64,000 nucleotides of DNA from Dasypus novemcinctus (taxonomy: Eukaryota > Chordata > Mammalia > Cingulata > Dasypodidae), in assembly GCF_030445035.2 (NCBI RefSeq), contig NC_080680.1, positions 96,105,157-96,169,156 on the forward strand. Reading direction: 5' to 3'. Of this stretch, positions 11,601 through 23,159 are shown one piece after another (position 1 is the stretch's first letter; each line of letters opens with the position of its first letter). The notes beneath the pieces were generated by a model, which worked only from the letters and a program-made list of their open reading frames with translations, had not been told where the DNA came from and did not search any database. Position numbers and translations under genes: made by a program.

Positions 11601-11960
11601 TTTGGAGTGTACCACAGCCACTGTATTTTGTTGCATAACAAACCATCTTAATACTTAGTGTCTACAATAAGAAACATTTATTTGTTCCACAACTCTTTTG
11701 ATGGGCCTTCTGGGCTGTGTCTAGCCTCAGTCAGATGGTACTTCTGGTCTGGCTAGGCTCAGATGATCTACACAGAGGCGTTAAATGCCTCCTAAATCAT
11801 TCTTGCAATATCACTTCCCATATCTATTAGCCAAAGAAATTCACCAGGCATCTCAAGATATAAGGGGTGCAGGGAAGACATTACACATGGTAAGAAGGGG
11901 CTGCACAAACATTTGACTATTTCACAATCTACCCTAATGACTTATATTCAAAAAGAAATC
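11600..11960 (-). repeat. Old interspersed repeat, LTR/MaLR-like, minus strand
   Basis: The stretch opens with a 'ttgcataacaaaccatctta...cttagtg' motif followed by a 'catttatttgttccacaa' stretch. This resembles mammalian MaLR- or MER-class repeats read in reverse. A paralogous copy lies at 24,350-24,735, embedded in the duplicated flank, so the repeat predates the OR unit duplication. I cannot fix the exact family without a repeat library. Confidence 0.45.
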
Positions 11961-12029
11961 ACATAAGGTATATGTAGAAGAACTGAAAACATGAACAGCT
12001 AATTATCACTTGAGGAAAGTAATTCTCAT

Positions 12030-12084
12030 TCTCAAAAGTACCCTCCCTGCCGCACCCTCCCCCACCCCCCACCCCCAGCCCCTG
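12030..12084 (+). repeat. C-rich tract at the 3' end of OR pseudogene 1
   Basis: A run of C-rich sequence (ccctccctgccgcaccctcc and more) adjoins the place where homology to the OR coding exon stops. It may mark a small insertion or slippage event that cut off the last codons. Confidence 0.6.
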
Positions 12085-12947
12085 AGTTGATATGATGTCT
12101 CTATTCCTCAGGCTTAGCTAAAAGTATTCAGCATGGGAATCACCACTGTGTACAATAATGAAGCAATGATACCCTCAATTTTGGAATTGTTTGATAAAGG
12201 AAAGAAGTGAACATTGGCAAGAGTTCCATAGTACGGAAACACCACAGAGAGGTGGGAACCACAGGCTTTACAGATCATCTTGGTGGAAGGGATCCTGAAA
12301 ATCGTGGTCCTAATGAAGATATAAGAGCCCAAAGTAGCACTCACTGATAGAAGAAAATCACTCCTGCCTCAGTAGAGATGATTAGATCATTGAGCGAGGC
12401 GTCTAAACAGGAGTGCTGATAGAGCACAGAAGAAGTGGGGGATAGTATTGTCATCACAGAAGGACTGTTGAGCCAAAAGCAGGGCATGGACACAAGAGAG
12501 GATCCAGCACCCAGACACCAACAGGACACGCAACTCCTCCCTCATGATGGTGGTGTAGTGCAGTGGGTGACAGATGGCCAATTACCTGTCATATGTCATC
12601 ACTGAAAGAAGAAAACAGTCAGCACTAGCAAACATTATGTAAAAATTCATCTGGGATATGCACTCTGCATACAGGATTGATTTGTGTTTAGTCTGAATGT
12701 CCATGGACATCTTTGGGACAGTGACAGTTAAGAAAAGCATCATTGAGGGTCAAGTGCTGAGGAAGTAGTACATGGGGGTGTGGAGGCGAGAGTCCAGCCT
12801 GATGAGCAGGATGATGAGCAGGTTCCCCAGCACCATGGTGAGGAACATGCCCAGGAAGAGGGCGAAGAACACGCCCTGCTGCTCGGGCCGAATGGGAAGT
12901 CCCAGGAGGAGGAATTCAGACACGCTGCTCTGGTTCTCCCACTTCAG
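12085..12947 (-). pseudogene. OR1J-like olfactory receptor pseudogene 1
   Basis: Homology to the intact receptor at 58,746-59,684 runs from its start codon position to just past TM7. Visible pieces are [70 protein letters not shown]...ACGSHLSVV and VVIPMLN. The start codon position (12,945-12,947) reads CTG on the minus strand. A stop follows the PMYYFLST segment. The R-Y-V of the DRYVAIC motif is damaged, with a second stop there. A frameshift lies near 12,350 (before TM5/6), five codons are missing in the KxLSTCGSH segment, and the reading is lost after PMLN. It is a dead gene. Its upstream flank still aligns with that of the intact gene. Confidence 0.93.
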
Positions 12948-13270
12948 GCTGCACTTTTCTTTCTTGGGAAGTAGAAAAGTGGGAAATTTAAAGGATGTAA
13001 AATAGGGAATATGCCCATAACATTATAGTTATGTCTTTTTTAGTATAAAGTTATCACTTTTTAGATACACTTTTATTTCTCACACTGTTGATTCACAAAT
13101 CACAAATTTCTCACATTTTCTCTCCAATGATGCACTAGAACATCACAATAAGCAACAAAATTTACTTCCATGGAAAGCAGAAGACATTTTTTTCTTATTC
13201 AACCAATATTAATGGATTGACAGCCTTATCCAGATAATAAGTTAAACACTGAATAGAAAATAAGAAATGC
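12948..13270 (-). repeat. Upstream flank of OR pseudogene 1, duplicate of 59,685-59,970
   Basis: Non-coding. The stretch 'cataacattatRgtYatgtcYttttt' occurs here at about 13,015 and at 59,755, and similarity carries on through the cacttttatttctcac region. This shows that the coding exon and its intron side were copied as one piece. Confidence 0.7.
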
Positions 13271-13284
13271 AAGGTCTCTGTGTC

Positions 13285-13480
13285 TGTATGCCAGACTCTG
13301 TACTGAGTAATTTGCATTCATTTCCTCATTTAATCCTCATAAAGGCATCCTGAAGTAGGAAAGTTTTCCCTCATTTACTAGTGAAGAAACTGAATCTAAG
13401 ATAGCTAAAGTCACTCCCTAAGGTTATCAAACTTACAAGGTCTGGAAGAAGACTAGACCCAAGCTTGACTTAGGGCAGAC
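13285..13480 (+). repeat. MIR SINE fragment
   Basis: The order 'gactctgtactgagtaattt', 'tttaatcctcat', 'tactagtgaagaaactgaat', 'ctaaggttatcaaactt' follows the core-to-3' part of the ancient mammalian MIR element. A second MIR lies at the same place in the unit of the intact gene (61,965-62,140), as expected if it was present before the duplication. Confidence 0.7.
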
Positions 13481-13599
13481 ACTGAGAAGATGATCCCTGT
13501 CCACTGGTACAAATGCATAAGAACCTATCGGCCTTCAGAGGAAATACGGTCTCTATTGAAAGAGACATTAAGAAATATTTTTTATTAAGAAACACATGT

Positions 13600-14640
13600 A
13601 TGAATTACTTACACACATACACACACAATGCACGTGCACACACTGAAGTTGCTGGTTTGGGAATTCAAAGCACCTGTAACCACACAGAAAATCTGTGACT
13701 CATTAATGCACACAAAGATTGAAAACACAGCACACAAGAAACAGCACAACCATGTAAAAACACAAATACTGGGACAATCACAAGACAAATATAAAACAAC
13801 CAAAACACTTGAATAACACTTATTTATAATTCATACTCTGTTTCTAGACACACATAAGGAATTCCTCATGAATCATACCCAAGTCATATAAGAAATATAC
13901 CAATTGCACATACATGCCTCTTCACAATTAGGCAAGAAGCAAATAACACAATTGGTCACACATACACTCCCATTTAAGAGTGAGGCCTTCAAGCCCACAG
14001 ACGCTACAGGACAGGTGAAGTAGTCATGTGTGAGGTACTTGGGCCACACTCACTCACAGACAGTCACACAATACTACCCACAAATAAAATGGATGACAAA
14101 CACACAAACGCAATCAGCAAACACAAATGTCTCACACACGGGCAAATAAATCTCATAAGCAAAAGGAAGATCTCACATACCCTCAAAACTGAGTAGGTAT
14201 TTCAAGCCTTCACTCTTATTCTGGTTATAGAAAAATTTAGAAAACTAAGCACCACTTAATGAGCAAATCAGTCTTCCTCTCAGTTCTATACTTATTTACT
14301 TAGCTAAGTTGTGAGTTCAATGGTGAAAAAGCTAAAAATATTGAGAAAGAAGGGAGCAAATATTTGGGATCAATGACATTCATTAAGAGACTCCAATCAT
14401 GCACACAAGTCATGCACTTTCTTAATTGGGGCCTATTTGTAGCTGTATGTTCTTGGTCAATAGGGGAAAAAAATGAGCTGAGTCAGGTGCATAGTACACA
14501 TACCATAACACACCATCACACATATGCACACACCACATGCAGAGACTGAACTGTAAAGGAAAATATGTTACATATGCATATAAAACACATAGAAACAACA
14601 GACGTATACAGGCAAATTTATAATCACACAGATACACTTT
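13600..14640. repeat. Decayed CA-rich tract
   Basis: About 1 kb rich in cacaca/acacac runs broken by substitutions. It looks like an old expanded microsatellite. Equivalent tracts lie upstream of the other receptors at 36,200-36,350 and 62,270-62,830, always on the 5' side of the coding exon. No gene is seen in it. Confidence 0.65.
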
Positions 14641-14649
14641 GCTCACTGA

Positions 14650-15740
14650 AAAATTGCAGCTCACTCTGATTTTCGCCAGTCTTTGATGAGCTCAAGCACC
14701 TTCTAACCCACCTCCTTGAGTCTCTTACTCTTAAGGACACCAGGAATAACAGATTTAGTGAAAGACTGTGAGCCCAAGGCCTCTAGAGGTCTCTGTGTAT
14801 TAACTTGAGTCCAGACTGAATAATAGCAGATTACCATTTTATCAACTGGAGACGATTCAGAAAAATTCTTGGCCAAGGAGAAAATCAAGTTGGTTAATTG
14901 TCTCCAATTTCCCATTAGACCTTGGGAAGGAGCCTGGATAGGGGAGACCAGACTAGTAGTGCCCAGAGACAATTTCTCTGTCTGCACAGAGTTCTGACTA
15001 AAAGCAGCAATAGCTCAGTCACCTCTGACTTTGATGTAGCCAATGCACTAGGTCAGACCAGACTGGAATAGGTTCTGGTCCAGAATCCTGGAGTGAGGTC
15101 TGCACAATGCCATCATTAATTGTTGGCCCTAGGAAGAAAGGAAACTCTCAACCTTGTTTCATTACCTGTACAGTGTAAAGTATTGAAATCAATGATGTTG
15201 AAATTAAAATTAATGAGGCAAAACATTGAGTAGTCAGTGTTTTGATATATATAATTAAAAGTAAACAAATAAAAAATTAAATGAGGTAATACATGCTAAA
15301 GCACATAAGTACACAATAAAATTAATTTTGACTATAATTATTTTTTGTATTTTACAAAAATATAACTCATACATGTGCATATATACATATGTAAATAATG
15401 ATATTGAATTAAAGACTAAATTCGTTACTAAAATCTTCAAACTTAGTAACAACCAATGCCATCCCTAAGACCTAAGTTGCCTGTGAAGAGAAACACATTA
15501 TGTGATTCAGAGTAAATTCACCAATTCAATTTTATTTCATTTTTGTTTTACACATTTTACTGGAACATACAGTAACTGGACCCTTGACAAGACTCTCTAT
15601 GACAATGGCCATTTTTATAGGATCCTTCTCATGGTTCTCTCTCCCTACTTTACCCAACCCTCAGCCCCCAATATCCAGATTAAATCATATATGCAGTCTA
15701 TCCTACTATTTGGCACACACTTCTTTCCCATGACCTAAGA
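14650..15740 (-). repeat. Duplicated 5'-exon block, copy A (splice donor lost)
   Basis: About 1.1 kb that aligns with 16,320-17,350 and 62,840-64,000. In the two other copies a minus-strand splice donor follows a conserved stretch (caaagactgg). Here the aligned donor bases (14,669-14,670) read AT in place of GT. The block lies 1.7 kb upstream of OR pseudogene 1. It most likely held that gene's 5' non-coding exon and is now broken. There is no open frame of note. Confidence 0.65.
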
Positions 15741-16319
15741 CGTTATAATCACCTCTAAGAGAGAGGTTGTGCACTTTATTCCTTTTCTCTCCCCAGCACT
15801 CAGAGACTAGCACTGTCTGGACTAACAGTAGGGACTCATCAAGTGTGAGAGTCTGAAACCAGCCCCTGACATCCAGAAAGAACACTAGAGTCTCCCTTAA
15901 ATCCAAGCTCTAGCTCAAAGTCATCTTATTTCTCCACTCTGACATTCTGTGTCAAGCAAACAGAGAATTAATAGAGATTAATGCCATACTTTTAGTGTGA
16001 GTCACTGTACTACTTTATTTCCAGGAAACCAGGCAAGTTCCTTCAAAATAAATTAGTAGCACAAACAATTCTATAAAGAGGCACTCTGAGAATGCTAAAT
16101 GGTAACTTACATAGTAAATTATGAAATGATAATAACAGTAAATTTTTACTAATTCTAAATGAGACTGTGCATAATTTGAAAAGTTATAAAATAGAATAAG
16201 ATAAAATAAAGAATGTAAGTAAAATAAGAATTGAAAAGTTGTAAAATATTGTAAAACAGATTTGAAAAATCATCTGGAATCAGTATACAAGTGAGGTACA
16301 TGTCATATACATGAGTATT

Positions 16320-17350
16320 CACACACACAGCTCACTCTTACCTTTGCCAGTCTTTGGTGAGCTCAAGCACCTTCTGATCCACTTTCCTGAGTTCTCCACT
16401 TCTGTTAATGGCACCAGGGACAAAAAATTAAGTGAAAGTCTCTGAGCCCAAGACTTCTAGAGCTTTCATTGTATGACCTTAAGTCCAGAGTAAAAAAAGG
16501 AGGATACATTTTTACCAACTGGAGAGAACTCAGAAGTGGATCAAGGAAATAATCTACTAAGTTAACTGCCTCCCATTTCCCATCAGACCTTGGGGAGGAG
16601 CCTGGACAAAGACTGGAGAGACTGGACTAGTAGAGCCTCGAGGGAGGTTGTCCCTGTTCTGAGGGACGCCCACAACTTCTTTCTGTATTCATAGAGTTCT
16701 GACTAAAAGCAGGAGTGGCTCAGGCAACTCTGGCTTTGATAGAGTCAATCCACTGGGTCAGAGAAATATGGAACTGGGTCTGGACAACGCCTGCCATTGA
16801 TTGTTAGCCCTGAACATGAAAGGTACTTCTCTCAGATTTGTTTCATTAGCTGTACCGTGCACATCTAATAATACTATCATCTATCAAGTTATAATTAAAA
16901 TTAAGTGAAATAATGTATACTAAAGTACGCAATAAGAAATGCACAATAAAATTGTCACATCTTTGAATCTGCCAAAAAATTTAATTATGTACATGCACAT
17001 ATATGTATAAAAATACCAGCATTAAATGCTAAATGAATTCGTTATTAAAATCTTCAGAACTGAATAACAACTTATATCATCCCTGAAAAAGGCCTAAGTT
17101 TTCCAAGAAGATCAACACATTATGTGCTTTTGATTTCCAAAGATCCACCAATCCAATTTTAGTCCACCTTCTGTTACACATTTATTGGAATTGAAAACAG
17201 CTGTACTGCTGGCTATGCTCCTTTCTGACTCAACAAATACTGTCTTTTTTTATAGGATCCTTCACATGGTTCTCTCTTCCCCAATTTATCTAATCATAAG
17301 CCCCCAACCTCCAGATTGATCATATATACAATTTATCCTACTATTTGGGA
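16320..17350 (-). repeat. Duplicated 5'-exon block, copy B (splice donor kept)
   Basis: This is a second copy of the block, about 1.68 kb from copy A in the same orientation. On the minus strand it reads caaagactggcaaag followed by GTAAGAGTGAG, a strong donor consensus. It has no intact coding exon of its own downstream (the nearest, at 12.1-12.9 kb, is dead). It may be a second 5' exon of pseudogene 1's unit, made by local tandem duplication. Confidence 0.65.
16340..16341 (-). promoter_or_regulatory. Putative splice donor, exon block B
   Basis: The minus strand reads AAAG|GTAAGAGTGAG. The GT sits at 16,341-16,340. The match to the donor consensus is nearly full, and position and context are conserved with 62,852-62,853. 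There is no transcript evidence. Confidence 0.5.
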
Positions 17351-17599
17351 CACATTTTTTCCTTCCAAATCTCCCTTCTGTAATGAGAACATATATCCTA
17401 TGTTGGTGCACTATTGTAGCTCGGAAGCAGATAAATTGTTTTCTAGGTTTCATAGGTCCACACTTAGAAGGAAATATTGATTTAAGCTTCATCATATTCA
17501 TGAATGATTTAGATGAGATTTTGAGCAAAGGGTTGTTACTGACATGACTTAAGGCTTCTGGGTAATTGGTAAGGTGTGAGTTTTTTAATGTGATAACAA

Positions 17600-17960
17600 C
17601 ATGCTTTTAGGAGGACAAACTGTTTTGAATTGAAAGACATATTCAAGACCTAACCCCTGGTCCTGTGGATTTGAACTCTTTTATAAATAAGATTTTTGAG
17701 GATGTCAGTAGTTAAGGTGAGGCCAACCTGAATCAGGAGTCCTTAATATAATAGCGAGAAATTGTGCTCAGTGGAGGAGGAACAGAAGGTCATGCGACAG
17801 TGTCAGAGACTGAGTTATGGATTTCCAGCAGGCCACCACCAATACAGGACAGTGTTCAAAAAGTATAATTCTGTCAACACCTTACTTTCGGACTTTTAGA
17901 CTCCAAAAGTATGAGAGGATAGTTTTCTATTGTTTAGGTTTAAAAGGCAAACTAAAAGGT
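17600..17960 (+). mobile_element. Solo LTR fossil, MaLR-like, plus strand
   Basis: The layout resembles MST/MLT-type LTRs of the ERVL-MaLR class: a stretch on 'aaagacatattcaagacctaa' near the start, a 'cctgtggat...tcttttataaataag' centre, and a 'cttactttcggacttttagactcc' 3' part. About 360 bp. No internal region follows. It is old and diverged. Confidence 0.5.
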
Positions 17961-18109
17961 ATGACTTAAGCTTTCTAAATTCTTACTCATGTTTTATTTA
18001 TTCAATAAATTGAATTCAATACCTTGAATTGAAAGTGTTGTCTTGAAATACTTGAATAATTTCAGATATGTCTACTTCTCCTTGCAGTGCTAAGAAATTT
18101 TTGTAATTT

Positions 18110-18385
18110 TTTTCCTTTATTTTTAAAGATGTTTTAGATTACATAAATGCTACATAAAAAATATGAGATTCCTATATATACCACCACCTCCACCTCTCAC
18201 ACTTTCCCCCATTAACAATAATATCTCTCATTAGCGTGGTACATTTGTTAAAATTAATGAATACATATTGAAACATTGCTACTAACTATGGTCTATAGTT
18301 ACATTATGATTTACACTTTGTACCACACAATTTTATAGGTTTGGACAAAATGTATAATGGTTTGTATCCATCATTGCAATATCAT
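18110..18385 (-). mobile_element. L1-type 3' end fragment, minus strand
   Basis: Read in reverse it shows the 3' terminal block seen at 19,400-19,680 and 61,190-61,380: a 'gtagcaatgtttcaatatg' stretch, 'aacaaatgtaccac', a G-rich run, 'tatataggaatctcatat', 'atgtaatctaaaa' and a short A-rich tail. It is 5' truncated. Confidence 0.7.
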
Positions 18386-18659
18386 TCAAAAAATTCCATT
18401 GCACCAAAAATGCCCAGCTACAAGTATTTTGAAGATTTGTTATTAAGAGGAAATATGATACCTTTGTCATTTTGACATGGTTTTCCTTATCCCTGCAAAT
18501 ATTTTGCAATGAAATTAATTTGTCTGATATTCCTGTACACAATTCAGATTTATTGATTAGGGTTAGCATGGTATATTTTTCTCCATTCTTTTACTTTTTT
18601 GTTCTTATTCTTTTATACTGTGAGATAAAAATGTATCTCTATGGCAGTAGATAGGTACT

Positions 18660-19005
18660 AATTATCCGATTTTATTGATAAGGTGGTGGATGTGTAGCAC
18701 CTTGGATGGAGTGCAGTAAATCAAGAGAAAGTTCCTGATAGCTCAATAAGAAATATTATTCATAATATTAGTCTTATACCTCTTCCTATGCGTGAAACCC
18801 CTAGGGTTTCCTTGGTTGTCTGGGACTTAGTGACAGTAGATAATTTTTAATAAAAAATTAGGTAGATAAATAAGGGTTTAAGATATTCTGCAAAAGGAGC
18901 ATGACTATTAGTTTTAAGGTACAATTAAAAGCATTGGGTTTCAAAGATGTTGTATAAACAAAATGTTTCCTTCACTGTAAATGGTTTCAAAGACTAAACA
19001 GGCTT
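18660..19005. repeat. Orphan copy of the OR downstream flank, part 1
   Basis: Matches 9,700-10,050 (shared 'tcttatacctcttcctat' and 'cctagggtttcctt' stretches) but has no receptor coding exon nearby. The flank is broken by elements inserted at about 19,010-23,160 and resumes at 23,160. Confidence 0.65.
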
Positions 19006-19289
19006 TTGAACATTACGGCAGCATAGGGTGCTCCAGGGATCCATCTCCCCATAACATTTCTGAACAAGAAGCAAAAATGGCAGTTTAATCTTCTTCAAAA
19101 CTCCAGAAAAGAGTTAAAGGTTTGCAGTAACTAGCTAAGTACAAAATCAAGGAAATTAGACTTTAAAAAAATAGGTATGTCCTAGGTGAATACAATGAAC
19201 TGGAGAGCAGGTGTTGCAATCCTGCTGGCACATGGACAGCCCAAAGATTCAAGTTTCTTGGACTTACTCCTTCCAACTCCAGCACTAGC

Positions 19290-19680
19290 AATGAAAGAAA
19301 TAATATCACTGATGTGGAGACAGTGGCCACTACAGGTGCTGAAGGCAGGGAGATGGAAAAAGAGGTATAATACGGGGGCATTTTTGGGACTTGGAATTGT
19401 CACGAGTGACAGGTCATTATGTATATGGCCATAATCTACACAATTGAATGGGAGAGAATGTAAACTATAATGTAAACTATAATCCATGATTAGTGGCAAT
19501 GATTCAAATGTGTTCATCAACTGCTGTGAATGTACCACATTAATGAAAGAAGTTGTTAATGTGGGAAAGGGTGAGAGGTGTGGGGAGTAGGGCATATGGG
19601 AATCCATTATATTTTTGTGTGTAACGTTTTATGTAATCTAAGTATCTTTTTAAAAAATAAAAACTATTTTAAAAAGTAAG
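19290..19680 (+). mobile_element. Xenarthran element with L1-like 3' end, 3' part
   Basis: Aligns with the last part of the longer copy at 52,240-53,835: 'gtggagacagtggccac', 'gggggcatttttgggactt', 'gtaaactataatccatg', 'catatgggaatcc', 'atgtaatctaag' and an A-rich tail. 5' truncated, as target-primed reverse transcription would leave it. Confidence 0.7.
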
Positions 19681-20089
19681 AATGAAGAGCTACTGACACA
19701 TTTGCTGGACCTAACCTACTCTTACCCCAGAGCAATGGACTTGGTCCGAACTCCCTTTGTGTGTTCTTGGCCTTGTTCTGGAGGCACTAAGTAAACCCCA
19801 TGTGCATTGTAGGTTACCTGTATGTTGGTGTCAACTATTGTGTTGCAGCACAAAATACAGAATTAGAATACTTTTCTTCTTACCCTACCCTGCAGACAGA
19901 ATCATTTGAGGATAGCTTAAGCATTGTTATAAACAAATAGGTCAGACAAACCTGGTACAAAGTATTACCTGCTTTAAGTCATACAATAGTGCATACTGGA
20001 GATGGGGGCAGTCTATTTTAGGAGGAAGTAGAAGGGGCCACTCTGATTCCTCTAAATGGGGGAATTCCTAAGGCCATGATTGCACACAC

Positions 20090-20660
20090 TGTATTATTAT
20101 TCAGCAATAAAAAGATGTGCATGTGGGTTGGGTGGACTTGGACATGCATATGTGGAGCTTAAGTGTGTTCATGCGGTCATGAGGTATTGTCTCAGTGGAT
20201 GGAGACCTATAGAATAACAGACAGAATATTGAATTCCCATCCAGGTGAGTCCTGCTCCATTCTCTCATAGAGTAGCAAGACTCTCTGGAGTACCTGTCTA
20301 GCAAAAGAGGGTGGACCAATGCCCCAGGCCCTTGATATTGAGGCTTGTTCCTATGAAACTTGTTTTTGTGAAATCGGAACTTGGCCTAGTAAAATATATT
20401 GCCCAAGAATGACTTCTAGAGGACCTCCTTCTTGCTTAAGTGTGACTTCTCTCTAAACTGAACTCAGCATATAAATCCACTGCCTTTCCCACAAGGTGGT
20501 ATATGGCTCATACCCAGGTATGAGCATCCCTGGCACCAAGGGGTTAATACCAAGTGCCAATTAATTATGCATTTGGAGAAAGACCTAGACCAAAAGGGGA
20601 AAATACTAAATGTAAATGAGTTTCTATGGCTAAGAGATTTCAAAGTGAATCTAAATTTTT
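20090..20660 (+). mobile_element. Xenarthran element, middle part
   Basis: Aligns with about 52,350-52,860: 'attgtctcagtggatggagacc', 'aatgcc...cccttgatattgaggc', 'ctctaaactgaactcagcat', 'ccctggcaccaaggggttaataccaagtgc' and 'gagaaagacctagaccaaaagg'. Lacks both the 5' and 3' parts of the longer copy. Confidence 0.65.
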
Positions 20661-21879
20661 AAAAAATCAGATACACTTTGTTTCCTTTTAAAGTTTACTA
20701 TATTATCATATATTAGAATTAATAAACAATAGGCTACTATTCTTAAAAGAGGGGAAAAAATAGTATTCATACAGATGGAAAAGGAAAGAAAAACTGGAGA
20801 CATTCTCGGTAAACTGATTCACCAGAAGTTATCAAATTGGCCACAGCACACTTGATAATGTCCCTGAAACAGGTCACCTAGGGCATTAGGGAAAGTGATG
20901 GATTCTCCAAGAATTCCAAAGAGATCATCTGCGCAGAATACCTCTGTAATGTCTGACAGTGTCTTTTCCTTGGCACTTCCAGTTGAGATAAGAAATGAGT
21001 GCATCGTTAACCACACGAGAATATCAGGGGAATGATGGTAAACCCACCTCTTGATACAGTTAAAGGATTAAATGAGGTGAAACACATCACATATTTAGAT
21101 TTCCTGGCATTTATTAAACCTTCATTAAATATTACTTATATTTTGCTAGTATTTACATATTGATTGCTTTCTGCTGCTTACGCGTTTACCTTCGGTTTCA
21201 CTCATGTAAACATTATAGCTCAGCACAGCTTTGTTATTTAAATGAAAAGTAGGAGTAGTCCTTGACTTTTATCTTTCTTTTACAGTTCTCTCAGTTTTTC
21301 AGCAAGTCTTGTTAGTTCTGACTTCCAACTACATTGCAACCTCCACTGTTACCAGCATAGACTGAAATACTTTAATTTCTTTTGTAATAGCTTCTCAGAT
21401 ATTCTCACTTCTTTCACACATACCTTTTCCCTATTGTCTATTCTCAACACAGCAGCCAGGATAATAATTTTCAAAGCTGAATCATGTTGTTCATTTGCGG
21501 AAAATTTTCAAGCACTTCGCAAAAAATTCACAGGAATAATTAAATTCCAAGTCTTATAAGATCTGCTCTCCTTTAGCTCTAAAATTAACTCCAACTGCTT
21601 TTGTACCTCCTCATTCCTGCCCAGCCACTCTATCCTACTTTCATTTCCTGGAGTATAGCTGGCATTCACTCATCTCAGCAGATTTGCAATTACTTCCACT
21701 CGCTGTAATATTTACCCACAAATATCCTCTCGGTTCACTACCCTGATATCTTGATTCTTCCGTCAAATATTACCTTTGTGATGAAACCAGTTTTCATTGT
21801 AGAACTTAAATTTCAACTTGTTCCCTCATTCCTGATGTCTTCACTCAAGTTGGTTTTCAATTTTTAAGAAATTTTTTAT
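20661..21879. other. Non-coding stretch, nothing recognised
   Basis: AT-rich DNA without a gene, a clear repeat or a duplicated unit that I can recognise. The short open frames are at chance level. Confidence 0.5.
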
Positions 21880-22110
21880 GTTTTTAACATTTATTTATTT
21901 ATGCATTAATTGAGTTACCAGGGGCCGAAAATTGAACCTGGGACCTCATGTGTGGGAAGCCAGTACTCAACTACTGATCCCCATCAGCTTCCTGAATTGG
22001 ATTTATTATTTGTTTTACTTATTGTTTTTGTTTTTTCAAAAGACACTGGGAACCAAACACAGGACCTCTTGTATGGGAGGTGGGTATTTAATTGCTCAAG
22101 TTACATCCGA
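21880..22110 (-). mobile_element. Dimeric tRNA-like SINE, minus strand
   Basis: Read in reverse there are two tRNA-like heads about 120 bp apart, each with a B-box-like run (gaggtcccaggttcaatttt and gaggtcctgtgtttggttcc) after an 'acttgagcaattaaatacc/agtagttgagtactggc' A-box-side stretch. Between them lies a T/A-rich linker and beyond them a tttatttattta tail. This fits a xenarthran tRNA-derived SINE related to, but distinct from, the long DAS-SINE. Confidence 0.6.
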
Positions 22111-22319
22111 GCCCTTATTTCCTACCTTTTTTGTAATTATGTATATGCAACACAAAATATCCCATTTTATATACTTTCAAGTATGCAATTCTTTGATACT
22201 AATGATATTCACTCTATTGTGTTATTAACATCCACATACATTGCCTCAATTTTTCCATCACTCATCTGCAGAAATTCTGTACAATTAAGTGATAACTCTC
22301 CATTTCTCTTGCCCCTGCC

Positions 22320-22790
22320 TTAGTTTGCCAGGGCTGCTCTGACAAACACCCAAAATGGGGTGGTTAACTACAGGAAACTAGTGTCTCACAGTGTGGAGGT
22401 AAGATATCCAAAATCAAGGCATCACCAAGTCCTTGCCTTCTCCTTGAAATCCTTGCATTCTGCCAACAGGTGGTCAAAATCCTTGGGGACTCTGGCCTTG
22501 TATCTCTGTCTCCTGTCCCATGGCAATCTCACATGAATTGTGTCTTGTCTGATTTTGATATCTGAATTTCTTTTCTTATTAGGCATTCAGATTAATGCCC
22601 ACCCAGATTCAGTTTGGCAACACTTATCTAAGAATTTAGAAAATACTTTCCACAAATGAGCCACACCATAACTGAAAATATATCTTCATAGGGTCCCATT
22701 TACGAATGGGTACATACCCATAGAATGCAGATTGAGTTTAAGAGCTTGTAATTTTCTTTGGGGACATAATTTAATCTACCACTCCATCCA
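22320..22790 (-). mobile_element. Solo LTR fossil, MaLR (MST-like), minus strand
   Basis: The plus strand opens 'ttagtttgccagggctgctctgacaaa', followed by 'ggtggttaactacaggaaac', 'tctcacagtgtggaggtaag', 'tccaaaatcaaggc' and ends near 'tttggggacataatttaatc'. This is the reverse of the MST-type MaLR LTR layout. About 470 bp, old. Confidence 0.65.
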
Positions 22791-22859
22791 ACCACTAGTT
22801 AATTGTAATCTACTTTGTTTCCTCTCTGGATATTTATTTAGTATGAGTATTTCCTACAA

Positions 22860-23100
22860 GTATGATTCTACCTTCACTCAACATGAAACCTGTACAATAA
22901 TGTTCACAACAGTATTATTCATAATTGCCAAAAATGGAAGCAATACAATTGTCCATCAGATAAATGGATAAACAAAATGTGGCATATTCATCCAAGAGCA
23001 TATTATTTGGAGACAAAAAGGAATGACTTTCTAGTACTTGAAACAACAGGGATAAAACCTTGTGACATCGCATTGAGTGAATTAATTCTGCTGCTTTTTA
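22860..23100 (+). mobile_element. L1 ORF2 C-terminal remnant
   Basis: The stretch contains 'cagtattattcataattgccaaaa' and 'gataaatggataaacaaaatgtggcat'. These match the end of L1 ORF2 (compare 30,735-30,815 and 50,690-50,765). It is heavily decayed and short. Confidence 0.7.
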
Positions 23101-23159
23101 TACAAGCTACCATCATGAAATTTAGTGATTTATTGTGCTTGTTATTATTTTCTTCCATC

